A DNA stretch of 64,000 nt, taken from positions 3,410,001-3,474,000 of the forward strand of contig NC_009068.1 of the NCBI RefSeq assembly GCF_000209165.1. Reading direction: 5' to 3'. Numbering within the stretch: position 1 is the stretch's first letter; the number at the start of each line of letters is the position of its first letter. A program made the translations under genes and the position numbers. Positions 1 to 8,270 of this stretch are shown here, piece after piece. The stretch comes from Scheffersomyces stipitis CBS 6054 (Eukaryota > Ascomycota > Pichiomycetes > Serinales > Debaryomycetaceae). The notes below the pieces were generated by a model. The model saw nothing but the letters and a program-made list of their open reading frames with translations, had not been told where the DNA came from and made no database searches.

Positions 1-1510
1 CAAGAGGTTCTTTGGTACTGTCTAATTCGTGAACTTGCAAGTCAGCTTCCATAAGCTTGGACAAGTTGGTTACGTCATCCGAAGAGAATATGTCACGGAG
101 TTCTTGGGCTACTTGTGTGGTAGATTTTCCTACACTTTCAGATGATCTTTCTTCTTCTGGTTCTTCTGACGCTTGCGAAACATTGAATGTCACTTCTTCA
201 TCTTCATGGCCATCCTGAAAATCATTGGTGGGAGTATCCAAATCTGGCAACGACAAATCAAAATCCATGTCGTTACTGAAATCACCATACTCTTGTTCAA
301 ACTGCAAGTTGTGTTGTTCTTCTAATTGCTCCTGTTCTTTGGATAATTCAAGACATCTCTCTTGAAGTTGGGTATCGACGTTCCATAACTTCCTTCTCTT
401 CTTGGCCGATGGATTAGCCAACTCATTGATGAGGTCGATCTTTTCGGCGTCAGTCAAATTCAAAGTTATGTAGCCGTCTTCAAACTTGGTATTCAACAAT
501 GCCTGTTGGTTGTCCTTCAAGGTCTGAATCGAAATGCCGTCTAAGTCTTCAATGGAGTCAATTCTCAATTTACGTTTATTGGTGATGATCTCTCCATCGT
601 CATTGATTCCTGTTCTTCTCTTTCTAGTATGTCTCTCCTCTACTGCTGGAGGAGTCAATGCTTCCTGCGGGGTTGAGGGGTTGTTGTCGTTTTGGATGTC
701 TTCATCCACTACAAGATCAGGCTCGTCAATGGTTTCTAAAGGTCCTCCAAGATCGAAATCAAATCCATTATCATCGTCCTTATTCAATCCTGATAGAATC
801 GATATTTCTGGATTATCTTCTGCGGTTTGGGAGATGTTCCTTCCTATTTCTACGGACCTGTCTTCGCCAAAGCTGTCCCCGTCAATATCCAAGTCAAAAT
901 CAAGCTCTAGATCTACATCTCCAGGGGTGGCAGGGTCGTGAGCTGTTCCAAATCTGGGGTATTCAATCGACTGGTCAAAGGTGAAACTATCGTCCTGTGT
1001 TTGTCTCTGACTGCTGAAAATTCCTACGCCATCGTTCATAGCAAGTGTATCGTCGTCCAAATTCAAATCTTCCTGGTATAACAAGTCGAACCTAGTGATC
1101 TGATCCGGCAAAGTGATACTCTTGATATTGGAGAGAATGGTGTCGCGTGGATTCAAATTCACAGTATTGGTCATTCCATCCGAACCCAACTTGGCACCAC
1201 TGGCGTATTTGAAAGAAGTCTTTAGCTTCATCAAAATGTCGTGAACATCGTCGAGTAAATACTTTGTTTTTCTCAGGTATATACGAACAATTCCAAGTAA
1301 CAACTGCCCTGAAAGTCTCAAGGTAATGCTGTTAGCCTCAGCAGACGACTGTGAAGATGCAAAACTGATAGAGTGGTTCGAGATGAAATCCGTCGACTTG
1401 GCGATACTCGTGTTGATCAACTGTTGTTTGGTGAGTTTTTTGTCGTAATTAGCTGCCAACCACACGTAGCCTAGCGGCCCTTGCTTCGATATAAGAGAAT
1501 CTGAGTTCAT
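1..1510 (-). CDS. MCD1: Cohesin kleisin subunit Mcd1/Scc1 (Rad21), C-terminus cut by window start
   Basis: This is the kleisin that closes the cohesin ring between Smc1 and Smc3 and is cut by separase at anaphase. The ATG is the reverse complement of 1508-1510, and the frame stays open to base 1, giving about 503 residues. The N-terminus has the Rad21/Rec8 signature GPLGYVWLAANYDKKLTK, followed by a region resembling the Smc3-binding domain. The middle is acidic and low in complexity. Residues 219-224 read SVEIGR (bases 839-856), which matches the SxExGR separase cleavage consensus. The last visible part, around STTQVAQELRDIFSS, resembles the start of the C-terminal winged-helix region, so perhaps 60-80 residues are missing. 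A meiotic Rec8 is the alternative, but length, acidity and the separase motif favour mitotic Scc1. Confidence 0.85.
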   Translation of the reverse strand, partial: MNSDSLISKQGPLGYVWLAANYDKKLTKQQLINTSIAKSTDFISNHSISFASSQSSAEANSITLRLSGQLLLGIVRIYLRKTKYLLDDVHDILMKLKTSFKYASGAKLGSDGMTNTVNLNPRDTILSNIKSITLPDQITRFDLLYQEDLNLDDDTLAMNDGVGIFSSQRQTQDDSFTFDQSIEYPRFGTAHDPATPGDVDLELDFDLDIDGDSFGEDRSVEIGRNISQTAEDNPEISILSGLNKDDDNGFDFDLGGPLETIDEPDLVVDEDIQNDNNPSTPQEALTPPAVEERHTRKRRTGINDDGEIITNKRKLRIDSIEDLDGISIQTLKDNQQALLNTKFEDGYITLNLTDAEKIDLINELANPSAKKRRKLWNVDTQLQERCLELSKEQEQLEEQHNLQFEQEYGDFSNDMDFDLSLPDLDTPTNDFQDGHEDEEVTFNVSQASEEPEEERSSESVGKSTTQVAQELRDIFSSDDVTNLSKLMEADLQVHELDSTKEPL

Positions 1511-2209
1511 GATTAGAAGGTTTGAAACTCACGTAAAAGTTGATGTAGTATATTATGTAGCAATTGTTGAATGGAATTGTTGGTAATGATAGCAAAAGAT
1601 AGCGATGGAAAGAAGTAGGGGTGTTAATTGTAAATGGAATTGTTCATGAGTGAAGAAGAGACTGAAAAAAAAAGGAAGGAGTTCAATGTAAACAACGCGA
1701 AGGCGCGTTCTGGAGGAAAAAGAGACTGAAATAGTTGAGACGAATTGAAGAAACTCGCGTGGCCTGTGTCATGTGACTTCCAGTGAAAAAAGACTCTAAT
1801 AGCCAGCTTCTGTGCGGGTCTCATAGTTAAGAAGTAAGTAGCGTAATTCTTCACGGAGTATAATAACTGGCGATAAGTGGAGATAGTTCTGACGACAAAG
1901 ACATTGCTGATATATATTCAAATCGCATAAGGTGTCTTCTAAGATCATTCTCGTTTTCCTCGGAATTTCCAAATATACATCATTTCCTTTTCATACGAAC
2001 AAGCGGATTTTCATTCTAGTGATCATCCATATTCAGCACAATTGTTCTTTAACTTATTATTCATTGATATTGTTATCATAACATTGTCATATCATTTCCG
2101 TTAATCTCATTTATTTCGGCTTTTCAATAATTTCGAAATATTTATAGAGTATTGTATACTTTCATTGCATTCGTTATCAATCTTCAGAGTGATCTGATTC
2201 ATATTCATC
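1511..2209. promoter_or_regulatory. Divergent MCD1/MED2 promoter with MCB/SCB-like CGCG cluster
   Basis: This 699-bp spacer lies between divergently transcribed MCD1 and MED2. On the MCD1 side it holds three CGCG cores within 66 bp: ACGCGA at 1695-1700, GCGCGT at 1703-1708 and TCGCGT at 1755-1760. These resemble, but do not perfectly match, the MBF site ACGCGT, and they lie 185-250 bp upstream of the MCD1 ATG. Mcd1 is G1/S-expressed in other yeasts, so MBF control is plausible. No gene is recognised in the spacer. Confidence 0.4.
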
Positions 2210-3175
2210 ATGAACTTACAGACAAAGCTCGACAACTCGCTCAACGACATTCTCAAGACATCTGGTTACATCTTTGAGATCATAAACAACAACCGAAAGC
2301 AGAGTAACTTGATTACGGGAACAAATAACCAGCTTATCACACCGGCTATTACGAGCCAGCTAGCCAGCAATATCACCAGGTTCGATGATATTCTCGACGA
2401 GACGCTTTCCAAGCTCAACGATACGAGATGGTGTCTCGATCAAATCATGGAGAACAAGCAGAAACAAGAAGAGATGAAGCTCAAAGAAGAATTGGAGAGG
2501 CAGAAGAAGTTGAAGGAAGAAGAGGAGCGGAAACGTAAGGAGGAGGAACGAAGAAAAGAAGAAGAGGAAGCCAGAAAACGTAAAGAGGAGGAAGAGGCTG
2601 CTGCTCGAATCAAAGCTGAAAAAGAAGCGCAGGAGCGAGCTCGGGCAGAGGAAGAAGCCAAACTCAAACGAGTTCAGGAAGAAAGAGAGCAGAAAGAAAG
2701 AGAAGAAAAAGAAAAGCAGCGCCAGCAACAGGAAGAAATCGACCGCAAAGAGGCCGAAATTCAAAAGACCAACAGCGAGTTCAATCCTTTCAATTCGCCC
2801 TTTGGTTTTGACTTGGACTCAGGTAACGACAAGGGACTAGGTGTTGGTGTTGGTGTAGAACTACTGAATCCGGAAGACATACTTTCTACGATAAACTACA
2901 ACGATCCTGCGCTTGGACTCGATGCCGGTTCTGTTGGAGCTTCTGGATCTAACGCTGAAGGCGATAAGGCAGCAGAAACAGGTGATAACGGCGCTGCAAA
3001 CATCGACGACATGAACTTGGAGTTGAACAATCTCTTGGGTAATGACGAACTGATCTTGGATGGTCTCGATATGAGTCTACTTGATCCAGGATATGATGCA
3101 GGAGTGGTGGACCAGCTTCCAGGGGATGATTTCGATGTAGACAACTTCCTTAACCAGTTCGGAGGGAGCGATTAG
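2210..3175 (+). CDS. MED2: Mediator tail subunit Med2 (TLO family orthologue)
   Basis: The gene encodes 321 residues. The first 85 or so match the Med2/TLO domain known from Candida albicans: an LQTKLDNSLNDILKTSGYIF opening, then an NRKQSNLIT segment, then LSKLNDTRWCLDQIMENK. That domain anchors the protein to the Mediator tail module with Med3. Residues about 86-190 form a Lys/Glu/Arg-rich run (EERKRKEEERRKEEEEARK), probably a long charged helix or coiled coil. The C-terminal 130 residues are acidic and rich in Asp, Gly and Leu, ending DDFDVDNFLNQFGGSD, and look like an activation domain. In C. albicans this family is amplified at telomeres as TLO genes; here it sits internally between MCD1 and ATP16. 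The CTG codon in the C-terminal part should be read as Ser. Confidence 0.88.
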   Translation: MNLQTKLDNSLNDILKTSGYIFEIINNNRKQSNLITGTNNQLITPAITSQLASNITRFDDILDETLSKLNDTRWCLDQIMENKQKQEEMKLKEELERQKKLKEEEERKRKEEERRKEEEEARKRKEEEEAAARIKAEKEAQERARAEEEAKLKRVQEEREQKEREEKEKQRQQQEEIDRKEAEIQKTNSEFNPFNSPFGFDLDSGNDKGLGVGVGVELLNPEDILSTINYNDPALGLDAGSVGASGSNAEGDKAAETGDNGAANIDDMNLELNNLLGNDELILDGLDMSLLDPGYDAGVVDQLPGDDFDVDNFLNQFGGSD

Positions 3176-3595
3176 TTAAAATAAGGTGATGACACTGGCA
3201 TAAAAATTTTGAAGAAGTGATTGATAGAACAATTGAAAACTTGAAAACTTGAGAGTTGCTTATTATTTATTGACTCGACTATATACGCTTCAATCAATGA
3301 CCATATAAGTTTAAACTTGTGTTTATAATCCCAATTCTATGGATTAAGATCTACTCTGTTCAGCTGTCTTTGCTTCTACAGAATCATGCCTATGGGGGAG
3401 CGCGCGCTTGCACACTGCCCAATCCGGCAGTCGACTTATATCCAATGAAATCGCTCAGTTACCCACCCAAACCACTTGTGCAGTACCGTTCTCGGACAGT
3501 GAAAAAACTGCGATTGCTCAATTTCAACATTAACTTCACGATTTAACTTCACGAGTTCTCTTGAACAATCAGCACTCTCAGCAATTCCTAGCAAA
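3176..3595 (+). promoter_or_regulatory. ATP16 promoter with two CCAAT boxes
   Basis: The 420-bp spacer between MED2 and ATP16 carries CCAAT at 3419-3423 and 3442-3446, about 150-175 bp upstream of the ATG. This is the core recognised by the HAP2/3/4/5 complex that drives respiratory genes. A short GC-rich stretch (GGGGGAGCGCGCGC) lies just upstream near 3395. Open frames here show no recognisable protein. Confidence 0.45.
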
Positions 3596-4081
3596 ATGTT
3601 CAGACAAGCCCTCCGTCAAGTGGCCAAGCAGTCCTCCACTGTAGTCAGAAGAAGCTACGCCACCGAAGCCTCCACTGCCTCTGATGCCTTGAAGTTGTCT
3701 TTGGCTTTGCCTCACCAGACCTTGTACTCTGAGTCTGAAGTTGAACAAGTCAACTTGCCTTCTGTCAACGGTGACTTGGGTATCTTGGCCAACCACATTC
3801 CTATCGTCGAACAGTTGAGACCAGGATTATTGGAAATCATCTCCAAGGGTGGAGAAACCGAACAATACTTCGTTTCTGGAGGTATTGCTACCGTCCAACC
3901 AGGCAACAAGTTGACTATTTCTGCCATTGAAGCCTTCAAGCCAGACCAATTCGACGCTCAAGCCGTCAAGAACTTGATTGCTGACGCCCAAAAGAGAGCT
4001 GCCTCCACCGATGAAGTTGTTGTTGCCGAAGCCAACATTGAGTTGGAAGTCTTGGAAGCCTTGCACAACATTGCCAAGTAA
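3596..4081 (+). CDS. ATP16: Mitochondrial F1F0 ATP synthase delta subunit
   Basis: The 161-residue protein is the usual size for yeast Atp16, the central-stalk subunit that links gamma to the c-ring and matches bacterial epsilon. Residues 1 to about 22 are basic and hydroxylated (MFRQALRQVAKQSSTVVRRS), a mitochondrial presequence likely cleaved near YATEAS. The beta-sandwich follows with conserved VNLPSVNGDLGILANHIPIV and FVSGGIATVQPGNKLTI. A C-terminal helical hairpin ends the protein. Codon usage is strongly biased to preferred yeast codons with no CTG, as expected for a highly expressed gene. CCAAT boxes upstream fit respiratory control. Confidence 0.96.
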   Translation: MFRQALRQVAKQSSTVVRRSYATEASTASDALKLSLALPHQTLYSESEVEQVNLPSVNGDLGILANHIPIVEQLRPGLLEIISKGGETEQYFVSGGIATVQPGNKLTISAIEAFKPDQFDAQAVKNLIADAQKRAASTDEVVVAEANIELEVLEALHNIAK

Positions 4082-4836
4082 AGTAGGATTTTAACGATTC
4101 AGTAAAAAAGTTAAACAGGGATAATTTGCATCTTCGCTTCAGCCTGTCTGAACGAACCCATCAACTCTGGCGAGTTGTTAGTATTTATCAACTAGTGGCG
4201 AGTCGCTTTCATTTCAATCAGGTGTGAGCCTAGTTTTTTTAGTATATAACGATCAATAGACACAGTCAAGAAGTCAATGCAATATGATAAGTAAAGTAGT
4301 GATTTGGTACAAAAGGACTAGATTGATAGCAACTGCCAAAGATCTATATAGCCAGTGTAAGCGTGATTGAGAGAGACGGAGGCATCATAAAATTGAGAAT
4401 TGAATGATAGAGAGATCCAGAATATACTGAAGCAATTGTGTATCTACGTACATTTTGCATCTATTGCTTTCTTACAGTATAATTTAATAAGAAAGGAATA
4501 ATTGAAAAGGATTCGTAATTTTGTTGCTGTATACAATTGCACAAAGGAATGCCCCTGGCTTATTGAGCCCAAATAGTATATTAGTCCTACCAGTACAGGG
4601 TTACTACAATCGCATATCAAAGTCCTATAAATAGACAGGCCATTTCAACGGTTAGAGCGGAGAATCCGGAGAAAGTTCATGTTTACATATGTAGATCTTG
4701 CAATCGTACCTGCCAATATGCATAAGCAAGGGTAGCATAAGGACGATTTTGTGGTCTGGCCATTTTGTTGAAATATTAGCGAAAAATAGACCATATCGAG
4801 CAGAAGGGAAAGAGTTCGGAGGAATTGCGAAGGTGG

Positions 4837-4854
4837 AGGGGGACGAGGGGGACG
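4837..4854 (+). repeat. Tandem AGGGGGACG x2 in a purine-rich tract
   Basis: Two perfect 9-bp copies, AGGGGGACG at 4837-4845 and 4846-4854, sit in a purine-rich tract (about 4820-4870). Each contains AGGGG, the stress-response-element core bound by Msn2/4-type factors. Function here is inferred only. Confidence 0.5.
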
Positions 4855-4977
4855 AGAGGCGGAGAGGAGATCACGTCACGGTTGCCCCTATAGAATCTAT
4901 AGAATCTATTTTCGTGCAAACATTAACATGACATCAACATAATAAAAGTGATGTGGTAGCTGACCGAGTCCTTACAA

Positions 4978-5057
4978 GTGAAAATTTATATGGTGAAAAA
5001 TATGAGTGAAAAATTATAGCGAAATTTCTGTATTGAAAAATTTCTGCAGTGAAGAAT
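4978..5057 (+). repeat. Phased array of six GTGAAAAAT-like units
   Basis: Six related 9-mers start at 4978 (GTGAAAATT), 4993 (GTGAAAAAT), 5006 (GTGAAAAAT), 5019 (GCGAAATTT), 5033 (TTGAAAAAT) and 5049 (GTGAAGAAT). They are spaced 13-16 bp apart in one orientation. A further exact GTGAAAAAT lies at 5894-5902, 91 bp upstream of the XYL2 ATG. The unit resembles the RRPE/Stb3 core TGAAAAATTT known from S. cerevisiae, but no binding factor is established here. Confidence 0.55.
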
Positions 5058-5166
5058 TAATGATCTGAAGGTCAGAATCACAGAATAATTGATCTAGCGT
5101 CGAAGTGAAGATGACGGCGAAAATAGCCACGAGATTCTTTCAGCAATAAGCTCAGCAACACAGGTG

Positions 5167-5199
5167 CCCCACACCGGAACCACTTCCCACTCGGTGGGG
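5167..5199. repeat. GC-rich imperfect inverted repeat with opposed GTGGGG motifs
   Basis: CCCCA-CA-CCG (5167-5176) can pair with CGGTGGGG (5192-5199) across a 15-nt loop with a 2-nt bulge. The arms contain opposed copies of GTGGGG, which fits the SYGGGG core of Mig1/Cre1 repressors. It stands out as GC-rich in AT-rich flanks, about 800 bp upstream of XYL2. Confidence 0.4.
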
Positions 5200-5840
5200 T
5201 GAGGCGGTCGGATTAACTAATGCAAATATATTGTATTAGGTCCATGCGTCGGAAAGATTTTTGGAAGGAATTCTTGGGGTCAGGTGAAGTCGGCGAAACG
5301 TGAAGAGAAATAATAGCGACCGACAGTAAAATAATAGAGAGAATCAAGATTAGAAGAGAATAGGAGACAAAGAAGGGTGCCTTATTCGAATAGCACCAAT
5401 TAATTGGTGGACAAGTGTGTGGGTGAATTTGTATATGCAAAAGGAGCTACACTTCTACTTTTTAAGGCTCAAACAACTTGCGGAGCTCGTGGTAACTCTG
5501 CTCTTGTAGAGTTTGATATCTCTATTTTGATCTTAGTATTTGTATTGTAGCTGTCGTATATTATTCACTTAGTTGTGAGTCTCATTATCAAGAGAACTCG
5601 AGAATGGTGGGCTCATCTTCGGCCTTTTTTTGCAAGTCAACAATTCTCACTCTTCCAATAATACGAACACACTATCTAGACCACCCTAAGTCGTCCCTAT
5701 GTCGTATGTTTGCCTCTACTACAAAGTTACTAGCAAATATCCGCAGCAACAACAGCTGCCCTCTTCCAGCTTCTTAGTGTGTTGGCCGAAAAGGCGCTTT
5801 CGGGCTCCAGCTTCTGTCCTCTGCGGCTGCTGCACATAAC

Positions 5841-5902
5841 GCGGGGACAATGACTTCTCCAGCTTTTATTATAAAAGGAGCCATCTCCTCCAGGTGAAAA
5901 AT
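5841..5902 (+). promoter_or_regulatory. XYL2 core promoter: Mig1-like site, TATA box, GTGAAAAAT
   Basis: GCGGGG at 5841-5846 fits the SYGGGG glucose-repressor core. A strong TATA box, TATAAAA, lies at 5870-5876, 117 bp upstream of the last base before the ATG. GTGAAAAAT lies at 5894-5902. A TATA-containing promoter fits a strongly inducible gene. XYL2 is known to be xylose-induced and glucose-repressed in S. stipitis; these particular sites are my inference. Confidence 0.55.
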
Positions 5903-5992
5903 TACGATCAACTTTTACTCTTTTCCATTGTCTCTTGTGTATCCTCACTTTAGTTTGTTTCAATCACCCCTAATACTCTTCACACAATTAAA

Positions 5993-7084
5993 ATGACTGC
6001 TAACCCTTCCTTGGTGTTGAACAAGATCGACGACATTTCGTTCGAAACTTACGATGCCCCAGAAATCTCTGAACCTACCGATGTCCTCGTCCAGGTCAAG
6101 AAAACCGGTATCTGTGGTTCCGACATCCACTTCTACGCCCATGGTAGAATCGGTAACTTCGTTTTGACCAAGCCAATGGTCTTGGGTCACGAATCCGCCG
6201 GTACTGTTGTCCAGGTTGGTAAGGGTGTCACCTCTCTTAAGGTTGGTGACAACGTCGCTATCGAACCAGGTATTCCATCCAGATTCTCCGACGAATACAA
6301 GAGCGGTCACTACAACTTGTGTCCTCACATGGCCTTCGCCGCTACTCCTAACTCCAAGGAAGGCGAACCAAACCCACCAGGTACCTTATGTAAGTACTTC
6401 AAGTCGCCAGAAGACTTCTTGGTCAAGTTGCCAGACCACGTCAGCTTGGAACTCGGTGCTCTTGTTGAGCCATTGTCTGTTGGTGTCCACGCCTCTAAGT
6501 TGGGTTCCGTTGCTTTCGGCGACTACGTTGCCGTCTTTGGTGCTGGTCCTGTTGGTCTTTTGGCTGCTGCTGTCGCCAAGACCTTCGGTGCTAAGGGTGT
6601 CATCGTCGTTGACATTTTCGACAACAAGTTGAAGATGGCCAAGGACATTGGTGCTGCTACTCACACCTTCAACTCCAAGACCGGTGGTTCTGAAGAATTG
6701 ATCAAGGCTTTCGGTGGTAACGTGCCAAACGTCGTTTTGGAATGTACTGGTGCTGAACCTTGTATCAAGTTGGGTGTTGACGCCATTGCCCCAGGTGGTC
6801 GTTTCGTTCAAGTCGGTAACGCTGCTGGTCCAGTCAGCTTCCCAATCACCGTTTTCGCCATGAAGGAATTGACTTTGTTCGGTTCTTTCAGATACGGATT
6901 CAACGACTACAAGACTGCTGTTGGAATCTTTGACACTAACTACCAAAACGGTAGAGAAAATGCTCCAATTGACTTTGAACAATTGATCACCCACAGATAC
7001 AAGTTCAAGGACGCTATTGAAGCCTACGACTTGGTCAGAGCCGGTAAGGGTGCTGTCAAGTGTCTCATTGACGGCCCTGAGTAA
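5993..7084 (+). CDS. XYL2: NAD-dependent D-xylulose reductase (xylitol dehydrogenase)
   Basis: This enzyme oxidises xylitol to D-xylulose with NAD+, the second step of yeast xylose catabolism, in the cytosol. The 363-residue protein is a zinc-type medium-chain dehydrogenase. Catalytic zinc ligands are Cys41, His66 and Glu67 (GHE), with Glu159 nearby. The Rossmann glycine motif is GAGPVG at 183-188. Asp207 at the end of the second strand, in DIF (207-209), gives NAD+ rather than NADP+ preference. In the lobe that usually carries four structural-zinc cysteines, positions 96, 99 and 102 are Ser, Ser and Tyr and only Cys110 remains, so the structural zinc is absent. This matches the S. stipitis enzyme as I know it. 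Codons are highly optimised with no CTG. Confidence 0.98.
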   Translation: MTANPSLVLNKIDDISFETYDAPEISEPTDVLVQVKKTGICGSDIHFYAHGRIGNFVLTKPMVLGHESAGTVVQVGKGVTSLKVGDNVAIEPGIPSRFSDEYKSGHYNLCPHMAFAATPNSKEGEPNPPGTLCKYFKSPEDFLVKLPDHVSLELGALVEPLSVGVHASKLGSVAFGDYVAVFGAGPVGLLAAAVAKTFGAKGVIVVDIFDNKLKMAKDIGAATHTFNSKTGGSEELIKAFGGNVPNVVLECTGAEPCIKLGVDAIAPGGRFVQVGNAAGPVSFPITVFAMKELTLFGSFRYGFNDYKTAVGIFDTNYQNGRENAPIDFEQLITHRYKFKDAIEAYDLVRAGKGAVKCLIDGPE

Positions 7085-7515
7085 GTCAACCGCTTGGCTG
7101 GCCCAAAGTGAACCAGAAACGAAAATGATTATCAAATAGCTTTATAGACCTTTATCCAAATTTATGTAAACTAATAGAAAAGACAGTGTAGAAGTTATAT
7201 GGTTGCATCACGTGAGTTTCTTGAATTCTTGAAAGTGAAGTCTTGGTCGGAACAAACAAACAAAAAAATATTTTCAGCAAGAGTTGATTTCTTTTCTGGA
7301 GATTTTGGTAATTGGCAGAGAACCCCTTTCTGCTATTGCCATCTAAACATCTTTGAATAGAACTTTACTGGATGGCCGCCTAGTGTTGAGTATATATTAT
7401 CAACCAAAATCCTGTATATAGTCTCTGAAAAATTTGACTATCCTAACTTAACAAAAGAGCACCATAATGCAAGCTCATAGTTCTTAGAGACACCAACTAT
7501 ACTTAGCCAAACAAA
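7085..7515 (+). promoter_or_regulatory. XYL2 terminator / MRPL25 promoter with TCACGTGA palindrome
   Basis: The 431-bp spacer carries a perfect TCACGTGA palindrome at 7208-7215, a Cbf1-type E-box, about 300 bp upstream of MRPL25. No other gene is visible. Confidence 0.4.
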
Positions 7516-7986
7516 ATGTCCTTGGCCTCTAAAGAAGCATTCAGCAAGCTTCCCCAGAAGTTGCACAACTTCTTCATCAAGTTTCCCCCCAGACCGTTTG
7601 CCGAATATTCGGAAAAGCCTTCGACTATAGTGGATCCCAAGTTTAATCCATTTTTGCCCAATAAGAACCCAGAAACCGGTAAATGGCACGGTGCCAAATA
7701 CTCTTTGAGACGTTCGTCTGACTTGTTCAAGATGGCCCGTAAGTTCGGAATACAGGATCTCTTGCCTCCTATGCCTAAGAAGTTCTACGAAGAAAAGTAC
7801 AACAACAAGAACTGGATGAGAGGAGTATTGACGCAGAAGAAACAGAAATGGGAAAGAGAATTGCCCGAAAAATTGGAGGCTCGAGAAGATGCCATTGCCA
7901 AGATGGACGACATAATTGCTGCTGCCAGACCCAGATACAAGAGACAGCTCGAGAAGAAAAAGAAGAGAGAACAGACCTGGTTTTAG
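7516..7986 (+). CDS. MRPL25: Mitochondrial large-subunit ribosomal protein mL59 (YmL25)
   Basis: The 156-residue basic protein matches yeast Mrpl25 (157 residues) throughout: an N-terminal LPQKLHNFFIKFPPRP, the NPFLPNKNPETGKWHGAKYS block with SLRR, FGIQDLLPP, the FYEEKYNNKNWMRGVL core and a Lys/Arg-rich C-terminal helix ending in Trp-Phe, as in the S. cerevisiae protein. It is a fungal-specific component of the mitochondrial 54S subunit and has no obvious cleavable presequence. It converges with SMD1, with 284 bp between the two stop codons. Confidence 0.93.
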   Translation: MSLASKEAFSKLPQKLHNFFIKFPPRPFAEYSEKPSTIVDPKFNPFLPNKNPETGKWHGAKYSLRRSSDLFKMARKFGIQDLLPPMPKKFYEEKYNNKNWMRGVLTQKKQKWERELPEKLEAREDAIAKMDDIIAAARPRYKRQLEKKKKREQTWF

Positions 7987-8270
7987 GGAGTTGGACATCT
8001 ACATTATTACATTGTACATAGTAGCAGTTTCGATATATATTAATGCAGAAACTCAAAAGAGAGTATTTATACAGTAGAGAAGTGAAGGTGTAGATTTAGT
8101 GGAGCAGCAGCAGAGTGAAGCTATATACTTCGTAGCAATAGCGATTCATTTTCTTATGATCATAGTCAGATTATCATACTAAGACAAGAAATCATATGAC
8201 ATTCTCATTAGTCGATTATTAGAGGTTAATAATAAGGTTAAACTTCTAATAATGTAACGATCTCTGCGAC

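Larger units (their letters stand above)
4082..5992. other. 1.9-kb intergenic region upstream of XYL2
   Basis: I see no convincing gene here. The longest open frames are under 80 codons and lack ATG starts or recognisable domains. The region instead holds several short repeats: a tandem AGGGGGACG pair (4837-4854), an array of GTGAAAAAT-like units (4978-5057), a GC-rich imperfect hairpin (5167-5199) and the core XYL2 promoter (5841-5902). It is the longest non-coding stretch in the window and probably contains the ATP16 terminator followed by extended XYL2 control sequence. Confidence 0.6.

Noticed and set aside
2360..2764. 134-codon Phe/Leu-rich antisense frame over MED2
   Set aside because: It is the reverse complement of the Lys/Glu-rich MED2 helix, which always gives Phe/Leu runs; it does not represent a membrane protein.
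6386..7135. 249-codon open frame antisense to XYL2
   Set aside because: It is a shadow of the strongly codon-biased XYL2 gene. The translation is Val/Ser/Thr-rich without any known domain.
7438..7998. 186-codon antisense frame over MRPL25
   Set aside because: It overlaps fully with the well-supported MRPL25 and has no recognisable motif.
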